From assembly GCF_005943945.1 (NCBI RefSeq), contig NZ_CP040710.1, forward strand, positions 569,001 to 633,000: 64,000 bases of DNA, given 5' to 3'. The position numbers and the translations under genes are program-made. The notes below the pieces were generated by a model that saw only the letters and a list, made by a program, of their open reading frames with translations, did no database searches and was not told the origin of the DNA. This DNA is from Aggregatimonas sangjinii. GTDB lineage: Bacteria; Bacteroidota; Bacteroidia; Flavobacteriales; Flavobacteriaceae. Shown here one piece after another: positions 8,088-15,546 of this stretch (within the stretch, counting starts at the first letter, position 1; every line of letters begins with the position of its first letter).

Positions 8088-9041
8088 ATGAAAATTACAG
8101 ACCACATTAAAGAAGCCAAGGGGGAAACCTTGTTTTCGTTTGAAATCATACCCCCGGTAAAGGGGCATAAGATTCAGGAACTATACGATAATATCGATCC
8201 GTTAATGGAGTTCAAACCTCCGTTTATCGATGTGACGACCTCTCGCGAAGAATACGTTTATATTGACCGTAATGGCTTGCTGGATAAGAAGTTGACCCGT
8301 ATGCGCCCGGGTACGGTGGGCATTTGCGCATCGATCAAGCACAAATACGATGTAGACACCGTACCGCACGTGCTTTGCGGCGGTTTTACCAAAGAGGAGA
8401 CCGAGTATGTATTGGTCGATTGCCAGTATCTTGGCATCGATAACGTCATGGCGCTGCGTGGCGATGCTATGCGGGAAGAAAAATATTTTCAACCGGCGGA
8501 AGGAGGACACGAATACGCGATCGGACTGGTGGAACAGTTAAACGACCTGAATTGTGGCAATTACCTTCACGATACCATGGAGGGTACCAATTGTGCCGAT
8601 TTTTGTATCGGCGTTGCCGGATATCCCGAAAAGCATTTGGAAGCCCCATCATTGCAATCGGACTTGAAACGCCTGAAGGAGAAAGTAGATGCCGGTGCCC
8701 ATTATATCGTAACACAGATGTTTTTTGATAACAAGAAATACTTTGAATTCGTGGATGCCGCAAAGGCAATGGGAATAGACGTGCCCATCATCCCGGGAAT
8801 CAAACCGATAGCGGTAAAACGGCATTTGAACTTGTTGCCACAGGTGTTTCGAATCGATATTCCTCAAGATCTGATCGATGCGGTCGATGGCTGCGAGAAC
8901 AACAAAGCGGTGCGCCAGGTCGGGATTGAATGGGCGATTCAACAATCTAAAGAGCTAAAAGAAGCCGGTGTTCCGGTTTTACACTACTACTCCATGGGCA
9001 AGTCGGATAATATTCATGCAATCGCCTCGGCCTTGTTTTAG
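8088..9041 (+). CDS. metF: Methylenetetrahydrofolate reductase
   Basis: 317 residues, the normal length for MetF. It contains the family opening FSFEIIPPVKG, TSREEY in the substrate/FAD region, ALRGD, and the typical ADFCIGVAGYPEKH segment followed by VTQMFFDN and IPGIKPI. It reduces 5,10-methylene-THF to 5-methyl-THF using FAD and NADH. The methyl donor is used by the MetH proteins encoded just upstream. It is third in the SAM-I riboswitch operon. A GC-rich palindromic repeat lies directly against its start codon. Confidence 0.96.
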   Translation: MKITDHIKEAKGETLFSFEIIPPVKGHKIQELYDNIDPLMEFKPPFIDVTTSREEYVYIDRNGLLDKKLTRMRPGTVGICASIKHKYDVDTVPHVLCGGFTKEETEYVLVDCQYLGIDNVMALRGDAMREEKYFQPAEGGHEYAIGLVEQLNDLNCGNYLHDTMEGTNCADFCIGVAGYPEKHLEAPSLQSDLKRLKEKVDAGAHYIVTQMFFDNKKYFEFVDAAKAMGIDVPIIPGIKPIAVKRHLNLLPQVFRIDIPQDLIDAVDGCENNKAVRQVGIEWAIQQSKELKEAGVPVLHYYSMGKSDNIHAIASALF

Positions 9042-9262
9042 GTTTGTGCGGTGTTTGATGTTTGATGCTTGGTGCTCGGTGCTTGGTGCTCGGTGCGCGA
9101 TGTTTGATGTTTATTGCTCGGAGCTCGGAGCTCGGAGCTCGGAGCTCGGAGTTCGGTGTTTGGTGCTTGGTACTTGGTGTTGCACTTCGACTGCGCTCAG
9201 TGTGACATGTTTGGTGCGAGGTGCACGGTGTTTGATGCTCGGTGCGCGGTGCGCGATGTTTA
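9042..9262 (+). repeat. Degenerate G-rich heptamer-type array
   Basis: Irregular reiteration of GGTGCTC, GGTGCTT, GATGTTT and GGAGCTC units directly after the metF stop. It is the opposite-strand counterpart of the C/T-rich array at 9413-10068. A known-looking dispersed flavobacterial motif (CACTTCGACTGCGCTCAGTG) sits inside it at about 9182-9201. No gene is credible here. Confidence 0.8.
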
Positions 9263-9412
9263 AAACTTGGGGTGCGGCGTCATTTCCTGAAAATTTTCAA
9301 TTCACATTTGCTTAGTAAACAAAGTTTCGGGCTTTCATTCCCTCAGGATTTTTCATCCGCCCGCCAACGGACAAAAAGCATCTTCATTGTTTTAGGAAGT
9401 CCCTACTTTACT

Positions 9413-10068
9413 TAAGATACAATACCTCAAACCTCAAACCTCAAACCTCAAACCTCAAACCTCAAACCTCAAACCTCAAACCTCAAACCTCAAACTTCAA
9501 ACTTCAAACTTCGCGCTTCAAACTTCACACTTCAAACTTCACGCTTCAAACTTCTCACCTTGCACTTCGAACCTCGTACTTCGCACTTCAAACTTCACGC
9601 TTCACACTCCGCACTTCAAACTTCCCACCTCGCACCACAAACTTCAAATTTTGCGCTTCGCACATAACACTTCGAGCTTCAAACTTCACGCTTCAAACTT
9701 CTCACCTCGCACCTCGCACTTTGAGCCTCGTACTTCAAACTTCACACCTAAAATATCACACTTCCCGCTTCGCGCTTCGTGCTTCAAACTTCTCACTTCG
9801 CACATCGCACTTCGAGCTTCTCACCTCGCACCTCGCACTTCAAACTTCACACTTCAAGCTTCAAACTTCAGACATCACATATCACACTTCCCACTTCCCA
9901 CTTCCCACTTCGCGCTTCGCGCTTCGTGCTTCGTGCTTCAAACTTCTCACCTCGCACTTCAAACTTCGCGCTTCAAACTTCTCACCTCGCACTTCGAGCC
10001 TCGTACTTCAAACTTCTCACCTCGTACCTTGTAATTCGTATTTCGAATCTTGTATTTCTTCCTTCAAA
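9413..10068 (+). repeat. Long degenerate heptamer array (ACCTCAA / ACTTCRN)
   Basis: Starts with about ten perfect ACCTCAA copies (9424-9494), then about 570 bp of drifted 7-mers such as AAACTTC, GCACTTC, ACGCTTC and TCACCTC. All three frames are largely open only because of the composition, and the translations are TSNF/TSHF-like repeats with no start context, so I call no gene. The 9263-9412 stretch between the two arrays holds no recognised feature. Confidence 0.85.
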
Positions 10069-10172
10069 TGATACACCCAGTATTCCAGCACTGTTCCAAA
10101 CTAATGGCGGCAGATGAAATATTTTGTATTTCGTACCGCCTACCTCGTCCTTCATTTTTACCTTTACGCCCC

Positions 10173-11267
10173 ATGAGCCAAAAGGTTTTTTTCCTTTTCT
10201 TATTCGTGGTCGGTTTTTGCTTTTCGCAAGAAGAGAAAGCAAAGCGGCATTATGCATTCGATGCGAATGCATACTTTGGTTCCATCATTCTTCACAATCC
10301 CGATATTTCGCACTTGATCAACGAACATCCCGCCGGTTTTATGCTTGGGTACAACCGGAAGACTTTTGGGGAGCAGGAGTGGCAACAAGGCTACAATTAT
10401 CCCGATTTAGGGGCCTCCTTCATCTATCACAATCCAAATAATGCCACCTTGGGGGAGAATTACGGATTGTACGCCCATTTCAATTTTTACTTTTTAAAAC
10501 GCAATCTGCAGTTTCGTATCGGTCAGGGTATTGCCTATGCTACGAATCCGTATGACAGGGACACGAATTTTCGCAACAATGCCTACGGGTCCACCTTTTT
10601 GAGCTCTACCTTCTTGATGTTGAATTACCACAAGGAACGTATTTTTAGACGCCTGGGTTTTAGAGCGGGAATCTCGCTGGTACACTATTCGAATGCCAAT
10701 GTTAGGGCACCGAATACTTCTACGAATACCTTGGCCTTGAATTTGGGGCTAACGTATTCCTTGTCGGAAGAAACCCCGGAATACATCGAACGGGAAAAGC
10801 AAAAAGTGACCGAACCGATTCGGTACAATCTTGCGTTTCGGACCGGTATTAACGAGAGCGACAATGTGGGTGCGGGACAATTTCCGTTCTATATTTTTTC
10901 GGGATACACCGATAAACGGTTAAGCCGAAAGAGTGCCATTCAGTTGGGGACGGATGTTTTTTTTAGTAATTTTTTAAAGGAATTGATTCGATATCAATCC
11001 ATCTCCTTTCCGGAGAACAACGTTGCCGCCGATACCGATTTCAAGCGGGTAGGGGTTTTTGTCGGCCATGAGCTGTTCATCAATAAGTTGTCCATCGGGA
11101 CGCAACTGGGGTATTATGTATACTATCCCTTTGATTTTGAAGGAAGGGTCTACAATCGCTTTAGTCTGAAACGGTATTTTGGTGATAAAGTTTTCGGGGT
11201 CATCAGTTTAAAATCACACGGCGCCGCCGCCGAAGCCGTGGAGTTCGGGGTAGGGGTGCGGTTGTGA
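10173..11267 (+). CDS. Acyloxyacyl hydrolase / PagL-like outer-membrane lipid A deacylase family protein
   Basis: 364 residues from the ATG at 10173. The frame is open further upstream but only through repeat-derived sequence, and this ATG is followed directly by a signal peptide (KVFFLFLFVVGFCFSQ). The mature part is beta-rich, with alternating aromatic residues and a terminal GVGVRL strand, consistent with an outer-membrane barrel. HYSNAN at about residue 175 resembles the His-Ser active-site segment of PagL-type lipid A 3-O-deacylases. The role in remodelling lipopolysaccharide is inferred from that family, and the exact substrate is unknown. The gene is flanked on both sides by degenerate repeat arrays. 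Confidence 0.65.
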   Translation: MSQKVFFLFLFVVGFCFSQEEKAKRHYAFDANAYFGSIILHNPDISHLINEHPAGFMLGYNRKTFGEQEWQQGYNYPDLGASFIYHNPNNATLGENYGLYAHFNFYFLKRNLQFRIGQGIAYATNPYDRDTNFRNNAYGSTFLSSTFLMLNYHKERIFRRLGFRAGISLVHYSNANVRAPNTSTNTLALNLGLTYSLSEETPEYIEREKQKVTEPIRYNLAFRTGINESDNVGAGQFPFYIFSGYTDKRLSRKSAIQLGTDVFFSNFLKELIRYQSISFPENNVAADTDFKRVGVFVGHELFINKLSIGTQLGYYVYYPFDFEGRVYNRFSLKRYFGDKVFGVISLKSHGAAAEAVEFGVGVRL

Positions 11268-11336
11268 CAGTTTTGAGTTATGGGTTATGAGTTCAGGGTT
11301 ATGAGTTTTGAGTTAAAGGTTATGGGATTACGAATG
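11268..11336 (+). repeat. Short degenerate array (GAGTTATGGGTT type)
   Basis: Irregular reiterations of TGAGTTA, GGGTTATG and TGAGTTC immediately after the preceding stop codon. It produces a spurious in-frame N-terminal extension of the next gene. Same style as the other degenerate arrays in the window. Confidence 0.6.
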
Positions 11337-11378
11337 AGGTTTGAAAATAGGGATTACCCCCTCTCGGGGCTGTTAGGC

Positions 11379-12143
11379 ATGTGCTCACATTTTTGGAAAG
11401 TACTGCTAGCGCTGCCTATCCTTTTGGTTCAAACAGCCTGCTCCTCCGAATCCGCCCCCGACTGTTTTCAGCGGGCGGGGGAAATCGAAAGACAGGAGAT
11501 AGCGCTCCCCGATTTTTCAAAAATTACCGTGTTTGAAAATGTCAGTTTGGTGTTGCAACAAGGTGATGTGCAGAAAGTGGAAATCGAAACAGGGGAAAAT
11601 TTACGGAACGAGGTAACGGCTACCGTAGAAGGTGACCGCCTGCTACTTCGGGATACGAACGATTGCAACTTTGTTCGTTCATACGGTACGACGATCATTT
11701 ATGTGACTTCCCCCGCTATCAATGAAATTAGGAGCAGTACCGGCCGGAGGATTTCCAGTGAGGGCGTTTTGGCCTACCCGAATTTGACCCTATTCTCGGA
11801 AAGCTTTTTAAATCCCGAGTCCGAGACCACCGATGGACTATTCGATCTCGCGGTAGATACGGAAAACCTCACGGTCATCGTGAACGGAATCACCTATTTT
11901 AAACTGCGTGGGAATACCGAAAATCTAAATTTGACCATTGCCGCGGGGGACTCGAGGATCGAAGCCGAAAACCTTAGCGCTGAATCAGTGACTTTAAACC
12001 ATAGGGGCTCCAACGATATGTTCGTTAACCCCCAAGAAGCTATCAATGGTGTCATTCGAGGTACTGGGGATGTCATCAGCTCCAATAGACCCGATTTGGT
12101 AGAAGTAGAGGAGTTGTACAAGGGAAAGCTGGTTTTCAAATAA
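11379..12143 (+). CDS. DUF2807 (GIN-domain) lipoprotein
   Basis: 254 residues from the ATG at 11379, followed by a lipoprotein signal (VLLALPILLVQTACSS, lipobox Cys). The earlier in-frame ATGs read through a degenerate repeat and a GC-rich palindrome, so I place the start here. The mature protein shows the DUF2807 pattern: FSKITVFENVSLVLQQGD, then a repetitive right-handed beta-helix-like body ending GVIRGTGDV. These are abundant envelope lipoproteins of Bacteroidota with no firmly established function. The last 45-50 bp of the gene are reiterated several times in the tandem array directly downstream. Confidence 0.75.
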   Translation: MCSHFWKVLLALPILLVQTACSSESAPDCFQRAGEIERQEIALPDFSKITVFENVSLVLQQGDVQKVEIETGENLRNEVTATVEGDRLLLRDTNDCNFVRSYGTTIIYVTSPAINEIRSSTGRRISSEGVLAYPNLTLFSESFLNPESETTDGLFDLAVDTENLTVIVNGITYFKLRGNTENLNLTIAAGDSRIEAENLSAESVTLNHRGSNDMFVNPQEAINGVIRGTGDVISSNRPDLVEVEELYKGKLVFK

Positions 12144-13190
12144 CGTGTTCGCGAGGAGCTTGAAATCCGATGAATTTTTGGATAAAGATGAAGCGACGCA
12201 GCGATCTGGTTGAAGTAGATCAATTATACAAGGGAAGGCTGATTTTCAGGGAATAGGAAACTTGTGGCTCCTCCCTTTGGATAAAGGGAGGTGGGTTTTT
12301 CGACTTTAGTGTCGAAAAACTCGGAGGGTTTGAAAGCCCAAGCCTTAAGACAGGCCATTCACATTTGGTATATACCGAAATTTGGGTTAGGATAAATTTT
12401 AGGCAGCAGAAGAAGCGATTCGATTTGGTTGAAGTCGAGCAATTAGACGAAGGAAGGCTGTTTTTCAAATAACGTCATCGCGAGGAGCTTGAACAAGAGT
12501 GAATTTTACCAAAAAGATGATGCGACGCGGCGATCTAGTTGAAGTCGAGCAATTATAGAAGGAAGGCTGGTTTTCAGGGAATAGGAAACTTCTGGTTCCT
12601 CCCTTTGGACAAAGAGAGGTGGGTTTTTCGACTTTAGTGTCGAAAAACTCGGAGGGTTTGAAAACCCAAGCCTTAAGACTGACCATTCACATTTGGGTAT
12701 ATACCAAAGTTTGGGTTAGGATAGATTTTAGGCAACAGACGAAACGAAGCGATTTGGCGCAAGTAGAGAGATTGTCCAGAGGAAGACCGTTTTTAAATAA
12801 CGTCTTCGCGAGGAGCTTGAAATCCGATGAATTCTGGCAAACAGATGATGCGACGCGGCGATCTCGTGGAAGTAGAGCAATTATAGAAGGGAAGGCTGAT
12901 TTTCATAGAATAGGAAACTTGTGGCTCCTCCCTTTGGATAAAGGGAGGTGGGTTTTTCGACTTTAGTGTCGAAAAACTCGGAGGGTTTGAAAACCCAAGC
13001 CTTAAGACTGACCATTCACATTTGGGTATATACCAAAGTTTGGGTTAGGATAGATTTTAGGCAACAGACGAAACGAAGCGATTTGGCGCAAGTAAAGAGA
13101 TTGTCCAGAGGAAGACCGTTTTTAAATAACGTCTTCGCCAGGAGCTCGAACTCGAATGAATTTTAGGAAAAAGATGATGCGACACCGCGA
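12093..13190 (+). repeat. Tandem array, about 329 bp x 3 plus a partial copy, seeded by the DUF2807 gene 3' end
   Basis: The phrase AACG(T)-N-TCGCGAGGAGCT recurs at 12142, 12471, 12799 and 13128, giving periods of 329, 328 and 329 bp. Each unit holds two diverged copies of the gene's terminal segment (GATTTGGTAGAAGTAGAGG type), a palindrome TTTTTCGACTTTAGTGTCGA, a CTCCCTTTGGATAAAGGGAG palindrome (12266, 12594, 12923), and the widespread motif CGCGAGGAGC...GCGACGCGGCGATCT. Units two and three are almost identical, implying recent duplication. Open frames inside it (for example 12619-12966) repeat with the unit and are not credible genes. The whole stretch 12144-13306 has no supported gene. Confidence 0.85.
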
Positions 13191-13251
13191 TTTGTACCAA
13201 TACAGGACGCTAAGCCGAACACTAATTTGTACTATTTTGTAAGTATTTAAC

Positions 13252-13300
13252 AGATGGCCGCGCTACGCCTGCCTTGCGGGCAGGCTTGCTCGCAATGACG
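13252..13300 (+). repeat. Dispersed repeat end (AGATGGCCGCGCTACG...CGCAATGACG)
   Basis: Resembles the opposite end of the CGTCATTGCGAGGAG-type dispersed repeat of Bacteroidota. It contains a CGCCTGCC-TTGC-GGGCAGGC hairpin. It ends seven bases before the chosen start of the serine hydrolase and creates a false N-terminal extension for it. Confidence 0.6.
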
Positions 13301-13306
13301 AACTAC

Positions 13307-14467
13307 ATGAACCCTATCACCAAATACCTGAAAAACCTTTTCGCCTCGAAACGAGTTCTTGGCGAGGACGCGAATCTAAAGGGTCTTGCCAAAGCAGAGG
13401 CGCTATTACAAAATTTGGTCAACGACAATAAAGTACCCGGTATTTCCATTTCGGTGCTGAAAAAAGGGGAGACACTGCTCCAAAAAGGCTACGGCTATGC
13501 CGATATGGAGGCAAAAATTCCCGTAGATATCCAAAAAACCATATTTCGAATCGCCAGCGTTTCCAAACCGATCGCTGCCACCGCATTGGCCCATATGGTA
13601 GCAGAAGGCCGTATCGACTTAGACGCATCCTTTTACGACTACGTACCCTATTACCCCAAAAAGAAATGGGACTTTACCATCCGACAATTGGCAAGCCACA
13701 CCGCCGGGATACGCGGATATCAAGGTACGGAATACGGACTCAACATACCATATTCCATAAAAGAGAGCATCGAAATTTTTAAGGACGATGAGCTGCTCTT
13801 CGAACCCGGCACCGATTACCTGTACAACAGCTACGATTGGGTATTGATTTCATTGGCGATGCAAGAGGCGAGCGGAATTCCGTTTGAAGCTTATGTAAAA
13901 CAAAAGGTATTGCAACCCCTTGGGATGGAAGCTACTTTTGCACCGGTTTGTCCTGCTGAGCCTGTCGAAGCACTTTCTAAGGTAGCTAACTCACAGCTAA
14001 ATGTGCAGCAAGACAAGATAAAGCATCGATTGACATCTTTCTACTCCAAAAACCGCTCAGGTTTTCGCAAGGCCATCCCCGTAAACAATTATTACAAGTT
14101 GGCGGGAGGTGGGTACCTTTCCACCAGTGCGGATATTGCGAGGTTTGGACAGGCATTTTTAGATGGGAGGATTTTGAATGAAGGGCTATTCGAACAGTTT
14201 CTTACCGCGACAACCGTAAATGGTAAATCCACTTACTACGGATTGGGTTGGCAGGTAAGCGAAGATAAAAACGGACGCCCTTTTTACGGTCATGTGGGGA
14301 ATGGTGTAGGGGGCTATTCCAACTTTTTCGTGTACCCGGAACAGCAAATGGTTTTTGCGATTCTGGTCAACTGTACGAATCCCGATGTGCAGGATACCTT
14401 AGACGCCTTGGTCGATTGCTTGCTAAAAACGGTAGAAAATAATTATCTTGGTACTTCAACAACTTAG
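13307..14467 (+). CDS. Serine hydrolase (beta-lactamase / penicillin-binding protein class C family)
   Basis: 386 residues from the ATG at 13307. Upstream in-frame codons (ATG 13295, TTG 13274) lie in a dispersed repeat. The SxxK motif is SVSK with Ser at about residue 84, the Tyr motif region reads YNSYDW, and HVGNGVGGY near the C-terminus fits the third motif. Related proteins are periplasmic or membrane esterases and peptidases, and the substrate cannot be told. No clear signal peptide is visible. Residues around VCPAEPVEALS (near 216) come from an in-frame copy of a dispersed repeat, which lengthens a loop before the C-terminal half. Confidence 0.85.
   Translation: MNPITKYLKNLFASKRVLGEDANLKGLAKAEALLQNLVNDNKVPGISISVLKKGETLLQKGYGYADMEAKIPVDIQKTIFRIASVSKPIAATALAHMVAEGRIDLDASFYDYVPYYPKKKWDFTIRQLASHTAGIRGYQGTEYGLNIPYSIKESIEIFKDDELLFEPGTDYLYNSYDWVLISLAMQEASGIPFEAYVKQKVLQPLGMEATFAPVCPAEPVEALSKVANSQLNVQQDKIKHRLTSFYSKNRSGFRKAIPVNNYYKLAGGGYLSTSADIARFGQAFLDGRILNEGLFEQFLTATTVNGKSTYYGLGWQVSEDKNGRPFYGHVGNGVGGYSNFFVYPEQQMVFAILVNCTNPDVQDTLDALVDCLLKTVENNYLGTSTT
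13951..13976 (+). repeat. Dispersed repeat inside the serine hydrolase gene
   Basis: Contains GTCCTGCTGAGCCTGTCGAA, the reverse complement of the common flavobacterial motif TTCGACAGGCTCAGCAGGAC. It is read in frame without a stop as part of an extra loop. Confidence 0.6.
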
Positions 14468-14473
14468 GCGGGG

Positions 14474-15466
14474 ATGTTAAGAACAATAATCTTTTTGACA
14501 CTTGTATTTTTTGGAGGTCAGCTTTATGGCCAATCCGCCATATCGGGGTATGTGCCTCAAGAAGATGGCTTGCCCACCCCCCAAGAAATCTATCTTTCGC
14601 AAATCGACCTGGAAGATCTTCCCGAATACAGCAAAGCAAAAAAAGTCTCCAAGACTACCATTGCAGAAAATGGCTTTTTCCAGTTCAATAAAGAATCGAT
14701 TTCAGATACCGATGCCATTTACCGTCTGCACTATATGCAAATCGGGAATTCCAAAGACGATTCTTTGGTAGTAGACCATCTGTTTATGCTTTCGAATCGG
14801 GATAGCATTCATTTTAAAAAGAGTGTAGTTCCATTTTCCAACTATACTACGACCAATTTAGGCGACAAGGAGTGGCAGCGCTTACGGCAATTCGAACATC
14901 GCATACGCGAGGGTTATTATAAAAAGGAGGATAGTCTTTCGTATGCCTATGTCGGTAGCATGAAAACTTACGCCAAAGATTCCCTTCGAATTTTGATGGT
15001 CAAATTGATCGGCATCAAACAGTTGGACCACAAACGGTTGTTGGAAAAGGACATCGCCAAAAACCCGGAGTATTATGTCGCGCTATTGAAGGAATTAAAG
15101 GAAAGTGACATCGAACGCGCCGATTACCTATTCTTAGAGAACAAACTGGCCTTTTTGACCACTGAGGCCGCCGAAAGAAAGTATGCGACCAGTACCATCA
15201 TCAATTGGCTTTTGGGCTTTGGAGTGGTGGCATTGCTGTTCCTCCTTTTCCGGAGGAGACGTACAAATAGCACCGCTGCCCTGTCCGATTTGAGCCGCCA
15301 GGAACGCAACATTCAAGGAATTATCCTCGAGGGGAAGAGCAACAAAGAGATTGCCAACGAACTTTTTATAAGTTTAAGTACGGTAAAGACCCATATTACC
15401 AATATTTATGGGAAGTTACAGGTGTCCAATCGCCAAGAGCTTTTGCGAAAAATGCAAAATTCATAG
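14474..15466 (+). CDS. Membrane-bound LuxR-type transcriptional regulator
   Basis: 330 residues. An N-terminal signal peptide or membrane anchor (IIFLTLVFFGGQLYGQS) is followed by a region of about 200 residues with no recognised domain. A transmembrane segment (INWLLGFGVVALLFLLF, about 240-257) and RRRR come next, then a C-terminal LuxR helix-turn-helix with LEGKSNKEIANELFISLSTV and KTHITNIYGKL. The layout suggests that a periplasmic sensing region controls a cytoplasmic DNA-binding domain. It lies 6 bp after the serine hydrolase and just before a TonB-dependent receptor, so it may regulate one of them. That link is inference from position only. Confidence 0.8.
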   Translation: MLRTIIFLTLVFFGGQLYGQSAISGYVPQEDGLPTPQEIYLSQIDLEDLPEYSKAKKVSKTTIAENGFFQFNKESISDTDAIYRLHYMQIGNSKDDSLVVDHLFMLSNRDSIHFKKSVVPFSNYTTTNLGDKEWQRLRQFEHRIREGYYKKEDSLSYAYVGSMKTYAKDSLRILMVKLIGIKQLDHKRLLEKDIAKNPEYYVALLKELKESDIERADYLFLENKLAFLTTEAAERKYATSTIINWLLGFGVVALLFLLFRRRRTNSTAALSDLSRQERNIQGIILEGKSNKEIANELFISLSTVKTHITNIYGKLQVSNRQELLRKMQNS

Positions 15467-15546
15467 GGGGTACTAGTACCTAAATCAGACCACTTTCCCT
15501 GCTTCATTCTTGAAATTGCCTGTTACTTGCATCACAAACTTTCGGG

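Noticed and set aside
9424-10068. Possible CRISPR array or repetitive protein gene
   Set aside because: Repeats are 7 bp with no spacers and no cas genes, and open frames exist in all three frames because of composition. It is a degenerate tandem array.
12619-13166. Two open frames in the 329-bp array with identical N-termini
   Set aside because: They recur with the repeat unit, contain palindromes and no recognisable domain, and have no initiation context.
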